A stretch of 64,000 bases of DNA. Source: Gnetum montanum. Lineage: Eukaryota > Streptophyta > Gnetopsida > Gnetales > Gnetaceae. Of the stretch, positions 32,730-44,500 are shown one piece after another. Made by a program: the position numbers and the translations under genes. Within the stretch, counting starts at the first letter, position 1. Each line of letters begins with the position of its first letter. The notes beneath the pieces are model-generated. The model was not told the DNA's origin, did no database searches, and was given only the letters and a program-made list of their open reading frames with translations. Location: contig MNCI01015910.1 in the NCBI GenBank assembly GCA_015680685.1, forward strand, positions 1,839,617-1,903,616. The letters are read 5' to 3'.

Positions 32730-33689
32730 CTACCAGTTGAGCTTAAGGTTGGTTTCAACACATCGTTTCAATACTTGCTCTAACCAATCGAGGGCTTGAT
32801 CAAAGCTCGTCCCATAGGTGGAGAAGTTGTCCATGAAGACTTCTACTCCATTACCTGTTTTCTGTTGAAAGATGCTTAGAACTAATTGTTGGAACATGGT
32901 AGGTGCATTGCACAAGCCAAAAGGCATTTGTTTATATGTGAACGTTCCCCAAGGACTGGTGAACGTTGTTTTGGCTTGGTCATCTAGCGCAATTCGTATT
33001 TGGTTGTACCCACTATATCCATCCAGAAAGCTGTAATAGCGATGCCCTGCTATAGTGTCTAAGACTTGGTCAACAAATGGCAATGGGAAGTGATCTTTGA
33101 ATGTTTCCATATTTAATAACCTAAAATCTATACACACCCTCCATTTACCTCCTTTTTTCGGTACGATGACAAGGGGACTAACCCATTCGCTATCAGCGAT
33201 AGGGTAAATGAACCTAGCCTTGAGAAGCTGCTCTAGCTCCTCTTTCACTATTTGTTTTAGCTTTGGGTTCAATAGCCTTTGGGGTTGTTTGCGAAGCTTC
33301 ATAGAGAGGTCTGTGTAAATCCTATGTTGGCATATCCTAGGGTCTATTCCAATTAATTCGGGGTATGACCATGCAAAGGCTATTGACCACTTGTTTATTA
33401 CCTTTAGCAAACTTTCTTTTTGCTTGGGTGCGAGCTTTGCATTGATGATTACCGATTTTCTGTTTTTAAGGGTCACGTATTTCAAACCAGTGGGTAATGA
33501 TTTTAAATCAAGGGGCTCTTGTTTAAACTCCTCAGGAATCTCCAACTGTTCCCAATTGATGTTTTCGGAGTTAAGGACTGGAATTTGGCCACAGACTTGC
33601 TCAAGTACGTCTGTGCTTTCAATGTAAGCACTAGTTATTCCCTTAGTTAGTTCCATGCAAGTTGTCAAGTTGTTCTCTTTATCAGCCAT
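32730..33689 (-). pseudogene. Copy 1 reverse transcriptase with mutated active site
   Basis: The longest intact frame of the element is about 319 codons. It contains LLKARFIYPIADSEWVSPLV, VPKKGGKWRVCIDFRLLN, PLPFVDQVLDTIAGHRYYSFLDGYSGYNQI and FGLCNAPTMFQQ. These are the usual RT fingers and palm motifs. The YxDD box reads F-M-D-N at 32826-32837 where copy 2 has F-M-D-D, so one catalytic aspartate is lost by a G-to-A change. A TAG near 32730 interrupts the frame into the next domain. The mutation would abolish polymerase activity. Confidence 0.85.
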
Positions 33690-33692
33690 CAG

Positions 33693-34313
33693 TCACCAGG
33701 TGTTTTCTTGTTGTGTGGCTGTCGCGTATAGGCACTTTTGGATGTCAACATCCTGTGCACACCGATTGCATGCAGGCAATGTTAAACTTCGCATTACCCA
33801 TGACTTCTGCACGCAATGACACCCTGTGTCACTATATGCGATGCATGGAACTCTTTTCCTCTCAATTTTCCCAAAAGTGTTTGTCTTGGATATTTCTAGG
33901 GAAAGGTTGTGAATTCCTAAGCATGCATCGATTGTATTCAGCCATGCCCTTTCCATTATAATGGGGAAATCCCCTTTGTCATTGTTTATTTGGATTACTA
34001 GGAAATCAGCTGGATATGACCACCCACCGACAGTGGTAACAATGTCCTCAACCTGTCCCAAAGGGACAGTGATGGATTGGTCAACCAACTCTAGGCGAAC
34101 ATTGCTCTTCTTGAGTGGAGGCAGGTTCCAGGTTTTATACAGTTCTTGTGAGATTAAGTTGACCTCGGAACCTGAGTCGAGGAGAGCCTTATGGGGGTCA
34201 TTCCCAGTGACTTGGAGATAAACTAGGGGGACTCTCGGATCTGACAATTTCTTTGGGAGGTGGCCGACCTTAATCCAATCAGTTACGGTATGTGTTAACA
34301 TAACTGTATGCAT
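33693..34313 (-). pseudogene. Copy 1 aspartic protease
   Basis: A retropepsin domain with KALLDSGSEVNLI; the D-S-G triad is at 34170-34178. It is preceded by LPKKLSDPRVPLVYLQVTGNDP and followed by VGGWSYPADFLVIQ and FPIIMERAWLNTIDACLGI, the flap and second conserved regions. Active-site residues look intact, unlike copy 2. A stop near 33693 separates it from RT. A cysteine-bearing spacer (CHCVQKSW through CNRCAQDVDIQKC) lies before RT and is also found in copy 2. Confidence 0.8.
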
Positions 34314-34853
34314 TGGACACGATTTCTCTGTTGACGAGTTTCCCGAAATCTTATTTGGTATGGGAGTGTTAAGATGCTCAACGGCTTGTGAAGGTGAAGA
34401 CTTAGTTGGATTGTTGATCCTAAGGAAGGGTATTTTTGGTGTATGATTGTTAGAACCAACTGATATTGGAGATTTGGGAGCCTTTGCAGTGTTGGGCTGT
34501 CACGGTTGAGTGGGGTTAACTTTAGGCTTTGTTTGAGCAGTTGGTGGCGGGGCTACTGGCGCAAGAGATGCGGGTGGAATTGGAGGATAGTGTGGGTATG
34601 GAGCATTTCCCAAAGGAGAAGGAGTCTTGAAGTACTCCTGAACCTGGTAGTAACGTGGGGGGTTTATGTGACCTATAGAGTCACTTGGAGAAATCGGCTG
34701 CTGCACATAATAACCATAAGGATCGGGCTACCGGTAAGGGTACTGTTGTATTGGCGATGGCATCTCCCATGCTTGTGGGTATTGCCACTGCTGATGCTGT
34801 CTGATGGGCTACGGCGGAGTTCCACTTGGATAATATGTTAAGGGTTGGTGGAA
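34314..34853 (-). pseudogene. Copy 1 proline-rich gag-protease linker
   Basis: Low-complexity proline-, tyrosine- and glutamine-rich coding sequence lies between the gag C-terminus and protease, with stops in every frame. The segment 34500-34706 (PPRYYQVQEYFKTPSPLG) is the longest piece. Copy 2 has a related linker at 57.72-58.15 kb. Confidence 0.5.
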
Positions 34854-36809
34854 CTACCTTGGGTTACCTTTTGGATAAGGTAACCTTTGGGGTATTTGTC
34901 GTTGGTTGAGTCTTGGATTAAGTGGATATACCCCAGAATCCTGTAGATGTGAGATGATGGTGCAACATCCCTTAGGATGGTCATAATGGCAAATCTCACA
35001 TCCAACATCATCGTCTGTGTCAGAATCCTCAGTCACATCGGAGTTAGTGATTTTTCCCTTACCCTTGTTATGTGCAGGGCCTAAATCTCTCCGCTTTTGC
35101 TTACCTTTGTCACTACTTGGTTCTACCTTAGACTCTTCTACAATTTTTAAGACTATTTCAATTCTTGAGTCTAAGGAATCCCACATTTGGTCTACTTTGG
35201 CCGATACCTTAGTTGTTAATTTTTGGATCGGCAAAGTTTTCTGATTCACCAACTCTTTGATTGGTGACTCATCCTCTTCATCACAAAATTTCACTCCCTT
35301 CTTTTGAAGGGAGGGATCACGGTTATACTCTTCCGCACTTTCCCTTTTTCGTAGCTCACCTTCTTCATTTGCTACTTGCTCCAACAAGCTACATACTTCA
35401 TGGGCTCTAAGTTGTGAGAGTCTCCCTTAGGCGTAAGTCCCAAGGGTTCTTCTAGTTGCATTCCTTAGCCCATCCACGATGTGGCGAAGTTGATCCCGTT
35501 GAGCGTATCCATGGCTCGGGCAACGATGTAACAATGTGTAGTAGCGGGCCATGGCAGCATCCAAGGGTTCGTGATGACCTTGCTTCCAACCTTGGATCTG
35601 CTTACGCAAATTGGACACTCTGGAGTATGTCTGATATTTTTCGTTGAACAGTTCTAGCATCGTACTCCACCTCCTGATGGTCTTCGATTCTAAGGACTGG
35701 TACCAGCTCTTTGCTTCCTTAGTGAGTGTCCTTGGGAACAACTTAAGTTTCTGCCACTCACTGTCTATATTTTGCAAGGCACATGCATCGTGGAATGCCT
35801 GTAAATGATTTTGCGAATTAGCATTGTATCCCCCTTCAAACCGTGGGATATTATTCATGTCTAGTCGTTTGATCCGACTATCCTTTAAATGCCTTGTGGG
35901 AATCCTAACTACCTCCGTAATGTCAAGCATACTTCGGGTTGCGAGTAGGGGCTCGTCATGATCATCTCTTTCATGACGCCTGTGATGTCTGCATTGTTCC
36001 CTACTCTCCCTACACCCTTGCCCTTGTCCTTTCTCTCGACTTTCCCATCGAGGTCTCTCATCCTTTTTACTTTTATCCTCACCTTTGTGTTCATGGTGGT
36101 TGCACCCAGATGTGGAAGGAGAGGGTGAGTGATGTGAAGAAGGGGAAGAAGAAGGGGAACCATCACCGTGACGATGTTTCTTGCCTTCTCTTCAGCTGCT
36201 ACGGCTCCGATCGTGGTGATGATCCAAGTGCCCGTCCTTAGCATGAGTGGTTGCTCCCTCTGTGAACAATTGGTGTTCACAGGCATTAGAACCAGGGATA
36301 TGTATCGTTGATCATAGGTTCTAATACCGTTCCTCCTTACCATCGTTAGGAGGGGGAACATCATTTGTTAAAGAACCCGTGATAAGGGGTTCTTCATCTC
36401 CTATTTCGCTAAGGACGTGCGGGGCTTTGCCCTTCAAAAAAGCATGTAGACACTCCTGCCTTAAGTCTCTCATATGTTGGGCATCTGTGGGATAATAATC
36501 CCTCATGTCAAAATCTTCCGCAACATATTCCATGAAATGCTCTTGCATGCCAATCTATACCAAGGCACGGAAAAGCATGTGAGAGATTGATCGATCTGAG
36601 GGTAACATAATGTTACCTTGCAAATCTCTCCACCGTAGTTGTTCATCCTGATGGAGAACAAAAGTAAAATTAGGAATATACTCATCGGGATGAGTATATG
36701 TCATCCTATATTGTTTAGGACTTGGCTTATTTTGGTTATGTGTTTTATCTTGCCGACTGTCTCGTGTGTGGTCCTTAGGTGGTGAGTCACTCTTATGAGA
36801 AGAAGGCAT
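34854..36809 (-). pseudogene. Copy 1 gag
   Basis: It starts at the ATG at 36807-36809 (MPSSHKSDSPPKD). An N-terminal domain has YTHPDEYIPNFTF and LHQDEQLRWRDLQGNI; a TAG at 36555-36557 stands where copy 3 has CAG (62992). A histidine/serine-rich charged stretch follows. The capsid-like core at 35930-35427 has VRIPTRHLKDSRIKRLDMNN, IPRFEGGYNAN and WSTMLELFNEKYQTYSRVSN. The C-terminus (35387-34854) has a zinc-knuckle-like CEICHYDHPKGC, spaced CX2CX3HX3C against the usual CX2CX4HX4C. It would form the particle that packages element RNA. Confidence 0.8.
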
Positions 36810-36931
36810 TTTATTGGTGTGCTATTTCACTATTATATAAACTTTTTCTTTTGATTAACCCGAAGGTTCGTTAAGGCTCACAACGATGTGAGTGTTATCC
36901 CTTATGTTCTATTTAGCACACAAACACTTAG

Positions 36932-36949
36932 TCCCTGGCAACGGTGCCA
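36932..36949 (-). other. Copy 1 primer-binding site
   Basis: On the minus strand it reads TGGCACCGTTGCCAGGGA, one base inside the 5' LTR. It differs at two positions from the copy 3 site (62601-62618), which I recall as complementary to the plant tRNA-Asp 3' end. Both differences are G-to-A, fitting decay. Confidence 0.85.
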
Positions 36950-36950
36950 A

Positions 36951-37888
36951 TGATGAGTGGCGAGGTACCCCTCCACTCAACCATACAAAACGAGCGTAGC
37001 ACGTGCAATCTGATCGAACTCCTCAGACTAAATGCCTAAACGCCCCATGGAACACTTGGGGTTAATCATTCGTTGTCTTCCCAGACTTACTTGTTGTTGT
37101 CACGGTGTATGGTTAAGTAAGTCCGAGGTATATGATTTTTATAGTCTTTTCTAGTTTTTCTCCTATGCTAAAGGGTGAAGGGTTGAGAAAGCTAACTAAC
37201 TCTAACTAAGGATCTAAGTCTAAATTAACTAACGTCAGCATTCATTCCCACTTACCGTACACACCCTAAACTATGCAACTGTGGCTACCAAACGCTAATC
37301 ATTACTAGGATCACCACACGTAATACACGTGCTCAAAGTGGACGTACTAAGGCACCTAACTAGCCTAAGTGTGACGAGTAGCTGATTCCTTGACTAGTCG
37401 TACACATCCGTAGATGCTCGTAATCAAGTCATACTCGTCCCACGTTCTAGGAGATAAGGGGAAGAGAATCTAATCACGATGAGTAGCCAATTCCTTGGTT
37501 AGCCGTACACATTCGTCAATGCTCGTAACCAAGTCATACTCATGCCACGCTAACAACAGGTAATAAATAACATCAAATTAAACCTATCCATGTACTGCAA
37601 GGTTTATCCACAAAGCTCGTCTTTATTGCCGTACACAACTTGCGTTCAGGTACAAAGCTGCTCGAATAAAGAACCGTTCACTTGGGGGACTCCTACTGCG
37701 GGCACATGGAAAATATTCTATCTCTGGGGTGATCAATCCACTAGAGCTTCGCTACTTCTAGCCTAGGATGGGAAATGAGGGGAGTGCCGCCTCTTATTTA
37801 TAGATTTGGCGACAGACCGCGATATCACGTATGTGATATCGCAAGGGACGACGTGATATCACGGCCCATGCGATATCGCGTCTCATCA
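36951..37888 (-). repeat. Copy 1 5' LTR
   Basis: The LTR is 938 bp, bounded by TGATGAG and CTCATCA on plus. A TATA box on the minus strand lies at about 37796-37804. U3 at 37815-37880 holds four GATATC-centred palindromes (CGCGATATCACG, TGTGATATCGCA, CGTGATATCACG, TGCGATATCGCG), partly decayed at CpG. R-U5 carries an AATAAAG polyadenylation-like signal near 37617-37624. Confidence 0.9.
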
Positions 37889-38819
37889 CCTTTCTTAACT
37901 GTTTTGTCTATTATTCCTATTTTGCTTACCATTGTCCTCAGGGTCTTTCCCTCTGCAACTGCGTTCTGATCCTGAAGGAGTGGGGGAAGGAGATGATGAA
38001 GGTGAAGAGGAAGGAGGACTGTCACCATGATGGTGCCTACTACCTTCTCAGTGCTAGCGGCCTTGATCGCGGTTATGATCAGAATGTTCATCTTTGTCAT
38101 GTGTTTGTGTTCCTTTTTTGGACCCTTTATGTCCGGCGGTACTAGAATTTGAGTTATGGATAGTTGAGTGAAGATTCTGATACACAACTCCTTGACCAAA
38201 GTCAACGAGAGGAACATCATTTTGTGAAATACCTCCTGAGGCAGGTTCACCACCCTCATTTTCACTTAGGACATTCAGGACGTCTTAAGACCACTTCCCC
38301 TTCATAGATTTATGATGTCTCTCTTGTTGCAAGTCCCTTTGACATTGTACCTCCATAGGTCGATACTCTCTTGAGTCGTGTTCATGCACAACGTACTCTG
38401 CTTGTAGGTGTTGCATACCAATTCGTGTGAGAGCATGAAGAAGCATGCTTGGGATTGAATGATCGAGAGGTAACACTATGTTACCTTCTAAATCACACCA
38501 ATGCAGTTGTTCATCTTGGTGGAGGATAAAGGTAAAGTTTGGTATATACTCATCGGGATAAATGTATACCACATGAAATTGTTGGGGCACTGGTGGGTCA
38601 TCATGTGTACTACGCCTCCGATTGTTCATTGTGTTAGACCTAGGCAGTGAAACACTCTCGTAAGAAGGAGACATGATTAATTCTTAAATATGCGACACTT
38701 TTCTCTTCTCTTTTCTAATAATTTTAAGATAACCAACCCTAAGGGTTCGTTCCAATGATGGGAAGATTCCTAAGTTCTAATTAGTGCACAAACAACAAAG
38801 TCCCTGGCAGCAGCGCCAA
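37889..38819 (-). pseudogene. Copy B gag N-terminal region and primer site
   Basis: The ATG is at 38672-38674. The frame 38674-38285 includes MSPSYESVSLPRSN, IYPDEYIPNFTFILHQDEQL and DLEGNIVLPLDHS, matching copy 2 and copy 1 N-termini. A serine/proline-rich charged stretch follows and is cut at 37888/37889 by copy 1. The primer site at 38801-38819 is a decayed form of the copy 3 site. The rest of copy B should lie on the far side of copy 1 but is not there, because copy 1's outer end is fused to copy A. Confidence 0.75.
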
Positions 38820-39631
38820 TGATGAGCAACGAGGTACCCCTATGCTCAACCATACGAATACGAGCGTTACGTTTGATATGGTCGAACTCCAAGGACTAAG
38901 TGCGTATGCACCTTCACAGAACAAGGATAGGCGATTGTTGGCTTCCCAAGCTTACTCATATGGCACGATTGTATCGTTAAGTAAACTTGAGGTATATGAT
39001 TTTTATGGTTTTTATGTTTTATGTCCTGGTGCTAAAGAGGGAAAAAGTGAATTAATTGAATAACTAATTTAAATTAACTAGTCAACTAGGTCCTAACTAG
39101 TCCTAACACCAGCATCTGTTTCCACTTTCTGTACACATCCTGAACCAATGCAACACTACTGGGATTACCAAACGCTAATTGTTATTGGGTTGCCAAGTGT
39201 TCCACGCATGCTTGAAGTGGTCGTACTGAGTGTGCTTACTTGTGAAAATTAACGAATCAATAAAAGCAACATTAATTAACTAATGAAAGCATTAAAGAAC
39301 TATAAATAGCACTAAGAGTTAGAGATAAGCTATGCTGAATGTTGCAAGGTTTATCACATAGTTCATCTTTATTTCTAGACACAAGGTGTGCTCAGGTACA
39401 CAATGCTTGAATAAAGATCCGTTCGCTTTATGACTCCTGCTGCAAGCACTCAAAAATAATTCTAACTTTGAAAGGGAGAAATTGCAAGAGTTCGGGTAAG
39501 GGACTAAGAATTAACTGCCAAACCAAGTGCGCCCGCTTGTTATTTATAGGCAACGAGATAAGTCCCAGTATCAGGTGTCCGATATCACTTGGCAGGATTC
39601 GATATTATGGACCCGATATCGCAGCTCATCA
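38820..39631 (-). repeat. Copy B 5' LTR
   Basis: The LTR is 812 bp, bounded by TGATGAG (38820) and CTCATCA (39631). A minus-strand TATA box lies at about 39541-39549. The GATATC palindromes of U3 (39575-39622) are the most decayed of the set. R-U5 (TGCTCAGGTACACAATGCTTGAATAAAGATCCG, in parts) matches copies 2 and A better than copy 1, so two LTR subtypes are present. Confidence 0.85.
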
Positions 39632-41500
39632 GCATTCATCAATAATGAATAGATTATGTTGGGTAACATAGCTCTCCCACCACCTATGCCATATATTATT
39701 GTTTCCTTGTATATGCTAAGCATGATTTTGTATGTTGCTAGATATAATCAATTGGATTGATCATGCACTAAAAATGGATATGGTTGATTATGTTTACTAG
39801 ATGCATTATGGCCAAGAGGGTGAAATAGTCTTAACAATAGCTAAGAGTGGCAAGACATGAAACAAACTAAGAGTATTAAGGGAGAAAGACCAAAAGTCTT
39901 GAGGTATTGATGTTAAGTGATGAGGTAGATGAGTTAAAGATTCTTGAGGCTTAGTCACCTATAGTGGTGAGGTGTGGTAAGATTAATTATTATAATAATC
40001 TAAATTTATTAGGATTATACAAGTTGGACTTGATGGTGGTGGGACAAGTGGGAATTTATATCTCGGGTTATGGTTTGGACATGGTTCTATGAAATCTAAT
40101 TTTATGGTTGTGATTTTCTTGGTATGTATGCATGTTGGTTGTGCTATGTAGGACAAGCACCCTTGTGTGATAGCTATAGCTACATTACTCTATCTTCATC
40201 TCAATTAGGGAGTGTCTATGATTTATCCTTACTTGATTGTGTAGATTGACATTATATTTTTCAAGTGGAGCTAGAGGGTTTTGAGCTTATGATGGAGAAG
40301 TCCAAGGCTTAGAGTTTAAGCTAGAGATATCATTTCAATTATGACTTCAAATCTTATATTAATTATTTATTTGGATGTAACAATAATTAAAGTTGATGCT
40401 TTGTACTTTCTTTTTGTTATTTATTAAGTTGACAAACACATATGGATGATTGATTTACCTAAGGCAAAGAGACAATTTTTTGTTTATGCTATTTACTATT
40501 TTATCAACTTATGACATTTGGAAATGAATACCATAATGCATTTTTAGTTTTATTTATCTATCATTTACTTTGGTATCAAACAAGTTACATATATGCACAA
40601 AGGCTTTTGATATAATTATTGTCTTAAATTTCTTTAGATGTCCATAGGATTGATTAACTATGTTTTCTTTCTTTTAACATTTATTACATCACTCTTGGAC
40701 CTAATTTAATTTACGCACTAATCAAACATCAACATGTTTCGTGGCTTTTCTTTTTTACCTAATACCTTGCTAGCCTAGTTTTATAAGTAATTAGGCTATG
40801 ATACCATGATATCATACCTCATTAAAACTAACCATACTTTTTACAAATTAAATAATATTTTTCCTTAAATACAACCAGGCATGAGGAAACCTTAATTTAA
40901 TCCTTAACAAAATATTTGATCATAACTTAATCATCATTGTCTTATAGGAACACAAGTATGACATCATGCTAAGTTAATACTTCATTATTAATAATTTTTA
41001 TCTATTTTTAAAATTTAAAAAGATAATGTATATATCTTCAAGTATGATCTATATTTTTTAATTAATGTTTCTTTTGTATACTTTGTTTTTCAAAAAGGTC
41101 GCATTATCTCTTACTCATAATTCTATACAAAGTGAATTTGCTAATGCTAAATTTAGGTAGATGAAAGATTCATGAATCCTATCACACTACACCTTCGGAA
41201 GTGAAATCAAAAAAAAAAAACCAAAAATCAACAAAATTTGATATATTTGGTAAGTCTACAATAGATCATACTATTTATCCTCACAAAACCATCCACAACC
41301 AGACAAGTTTTATAATTTAGAAAGTAAAATACAAAGATTTAGCATGAAAAGTCTCATGTAGCCAAACACACACTTATAAGCCATAACTATTTAATCATGT
41401 TCAGTAATCAAATTTGTTCATCTACAATCTCATTTCACCTAATATTGAAATAAAGGTTGTATAATCGTAAACTGTCTGGTGAACTTGCTTTATCATTCCA
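39632..41500. other. AT-rich intergenic sequence, nothing recognised
   Basis: AT-rich, no reading frame above about 60 codons, no terminal repeats, no RNA gene. It separates retroelement copy B from the gene island. Confidence 0.5.
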
Positions 41501-44500
41501 GAGGGGCATAACCAGAAAAAGCAGGGAACATTAATCGGGCTATTTTAATAAGATAACATCGGTTTCCAAAATATGAATATATACAAAATATAGGACAATA
41601 GTCAAGGAAAAGGACAAACAAAAAGTTGTCTTTTCAAGTGTGATGCTCGCACGATACAACCAATAAGCCCACTTATACGGCTCTTGAATGCTATTAAATA
41701 TTCATTTAAATACATAAACCTATTTTTAAATCTCCAATAAACTGATAGGTACGAAACAAAACAGAGCCTAATTTGGTCAAAGAAAAAGACAAAATTTGTA
41801 CTGTTACTGCGAGCTGGAGTGTGAATCGAGTGCAAGAAAATAAGGGAAGTCCAAACCAAAATGGAATTCAAAGTACAGGATTATTGAGAAATGAAAATTG
41901 ACATGCACGCCGTTGTCTACCAAACCCACCACTCAGTCAAGCGCTAACAACAACATAAACACTTGATTGTGCCAAGCAAGCATCAGAAAATCTAACAAAA
42001 TGCAGACGTGAGCTTTAGATAGCATCAAACTTCCACCAAAATGTTATTTAAATTCCAGGGTGCCGTTCCTCTCCCATTCCCAGAAAACTCACGAATCAGT
42101 GTCTGCCTTTGTCATCAAATCTCCAAACAAACCCAAAACCCACAGGTCAACCTTGTGTGATGGATTTTTTATTTGCTGGAATTAGAAATGCTGAGCACCC
42201 AATCTAGAAAAATGTGATCCGGGTCCATGTCACATAAGCTTTGAATCTCCCTGCCCAGGACTTCATTTTCAGGGCCGCTGATAATGGAAGAATAAATAAT
42301 CAGTTTGCACGACATTTGCAGCAAAAATAGCCGAAAATGAATGCCTTGGCGTACAGAGAAGACACTCCATGGTGGACTGGGAACTCAAGAATACTACGTC
42401 AGGATCAGCTCAGATTGGTAGATGGCTATTCTCCATGGTTTCTCCAGGAGCCATTAATGGATTCCAACAACAGTTTTTGGGCTTTAGTGGATCAGTGAAT
42501 CAGTCAAAAGGGTTCTGGACTTCTGGGTCACATCCGGCAAGATCAAAAACCGAAGAAATTTTCATACTTAGCCACAAGATTAAGCCACTTTTGCTTGCCC
42601 TGCGCTACTGCTCTCAATTTGTCAAACTGCAAAGCCTTTTTCTTTTCTCCAATTTGTTCCCCACAAGAGCTCTAATTGAGGGGTCCACTCTCGTTAATAT
42701 TAAAATGGAGAATCCAGAGCCAAATAATTGGGAGGCCATCATTCACACAAGAAGTTGAAGTGCATCATGCCCGCATGTGCAATCAATGTGCAGAACCTGC
42801 GGAAATTGATTTTAAGAATTTGTATGCACACACTCTCATTCTCGATCAGTCACTGGCACTGCATCTCTATTTTTCTTTCTTTCTCTGTCTCTCTGCAACA
42901 AAAGTTGTTCAGTGTAGTGGCCTCATTTTTGTGCAGAGAATATGCATTTGCTGGAAATGGCAACATCTGTTAGAATTTGAATCTTAAAAATGGGGGACGT
43001 GTCCTAATGGGCAGACTTTTACAAGGCTTCCAGATTTTTTGTTCATATTCCCGTCAGTGGAGTCCTTGCCAAAGGAATGTGAATGACAGTGCTGAAAAAG
43101 CAGCGGCAACAGCAGGCCCACTCTGCTGCTGAGTTTTCACCTCCGAATTTAATGGGAGATTATCCTCAATCTTTATGTTCAAAAAAATTATATGCTCTAA
43201 TGCTTAATTATCTGCAAGATTGCTTTCCAAGACGCTGGGCTTGTGCTACACTTTGATTTGATTGGAACCGGCCCAGATTGGCGGACGGGGACGGGTATAC
43301 ACAATTCATCTCTCGTCATATATGCGTATAAAACCATTTGAAACGTTCAAACAAAGTGAGTGAGCTGCAGCAACATTTGCAGGCAATTGTTGAACTTTCA
43401 GTTGGATTCTACCTCCCTGCTGTGCTGAGCTCAGCCACCACCTGGGACAGGTTTACCTTATAAGTCGGGGACCAATTTTGGTATGACGACAGCCACAACT
43501 CAAAATGGACGGAACCTCTTAAACTTCTGTGCTTTCGCATCTGCCAGCTTAGCAGCAACATTAAAAATCCAGAATGTGATTTGTTTGGGTTGGATTCTTG
43601 GATTCGGTCTCACTCTGATGGTGGATTTGTTGGGTTGTTTGGCTTCGTTTCTGCAGGCAGCCATGAAAGTGAGTATTTTAGTTCTCATTTAAACTGATCA
43701 TAGACGAAAGAGAATGTGCAGAGGATTCACCAATCCATTCCCATTTCCAAGCTTGGAAAGCCAACGAGAACCAAAAATGGCGTCAGCAACAGCAGGTAAA
43801 GTACATCGTTTGATCGAGTAGCACAGCTAATTTTGGCCCATAGAATTCTGAGGTAGAGAGGCTGCAGCAACAGAAACTGCTCTCTCTGCCACATGATAGG
43901 ATACCCAAGCATCTCTAAATATGGAGAAAAGCCAACAACAGCAGTGAGAGTACTGCTGCCCCCTATCATTTAATAGAAAAAGCAATGATAAAACTGGACC
44001 AGGCCAGCCCACAGACCAGAGACCACCTTCATGGCTTGGATGCAACAGCAACAGCAGCTCAGCAGCTGCTCTCTGCACATTGCCAGAAAAAAATTGGCAA
44101 TTTCATAATATTTAAGGCAGGAGCCTACGTGAGAGGCTGCTGTCCATGCCTGCTGTTTATGGTCTATCAGACATCATTATTAGACCTTGTGAATTTGTCA
44201 CATGACTCCATTTTAGCATTTAGCATGAAATATTTTGTTTTTCTTTGAATACAGCTTGAAAGAGTTGCTCTTATTGACGTAACGACAATGTTATCAACAA
44301 CCAAATTTAAAACTCAGGTCTAAAACCTTTCACTTTTTATCCGACCAGTAAACTAAAGATTACCAAACCTGTAGTTGGCTACACATGCATATGACATGAT
44401 ATTTCCAAACAGTTGTTTCTTTTCTTGCTTGCTAGCTCCCTTTTCCCATCAGCTTCTTGTAGCCACTCACACACAGATGTGCCTTCATGAGATCTATCAG

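Larger units (their letters stand above)
28451..37888 (-). mobile_element. G copy 1: nearly complete Athila/Tat-like Ty3/gypsy element
   Basis: The 5' LTR is 36951-37888 and the 3' LTR 28451-28897 (truncated). Between them on the minus strand lie a primer site, gag, protease, RT, RNase H and integrase in the order PR-RT-RH-IN that defines Ty3/gypsy, then a 1.7-kb non-coding tail and purine tract. Its RT and integrase wording (CVETNLKLNW, GIVLGHKIS-type, HEGPCGGHYAGRR) is of the Athila/Tat branch. Stops in gag, integrase and elsewhere, and a lost RT aspartate, make it inactive. It lies inside copy B at its 5' side. A single N is present at 29208. Confidence 0.85.
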
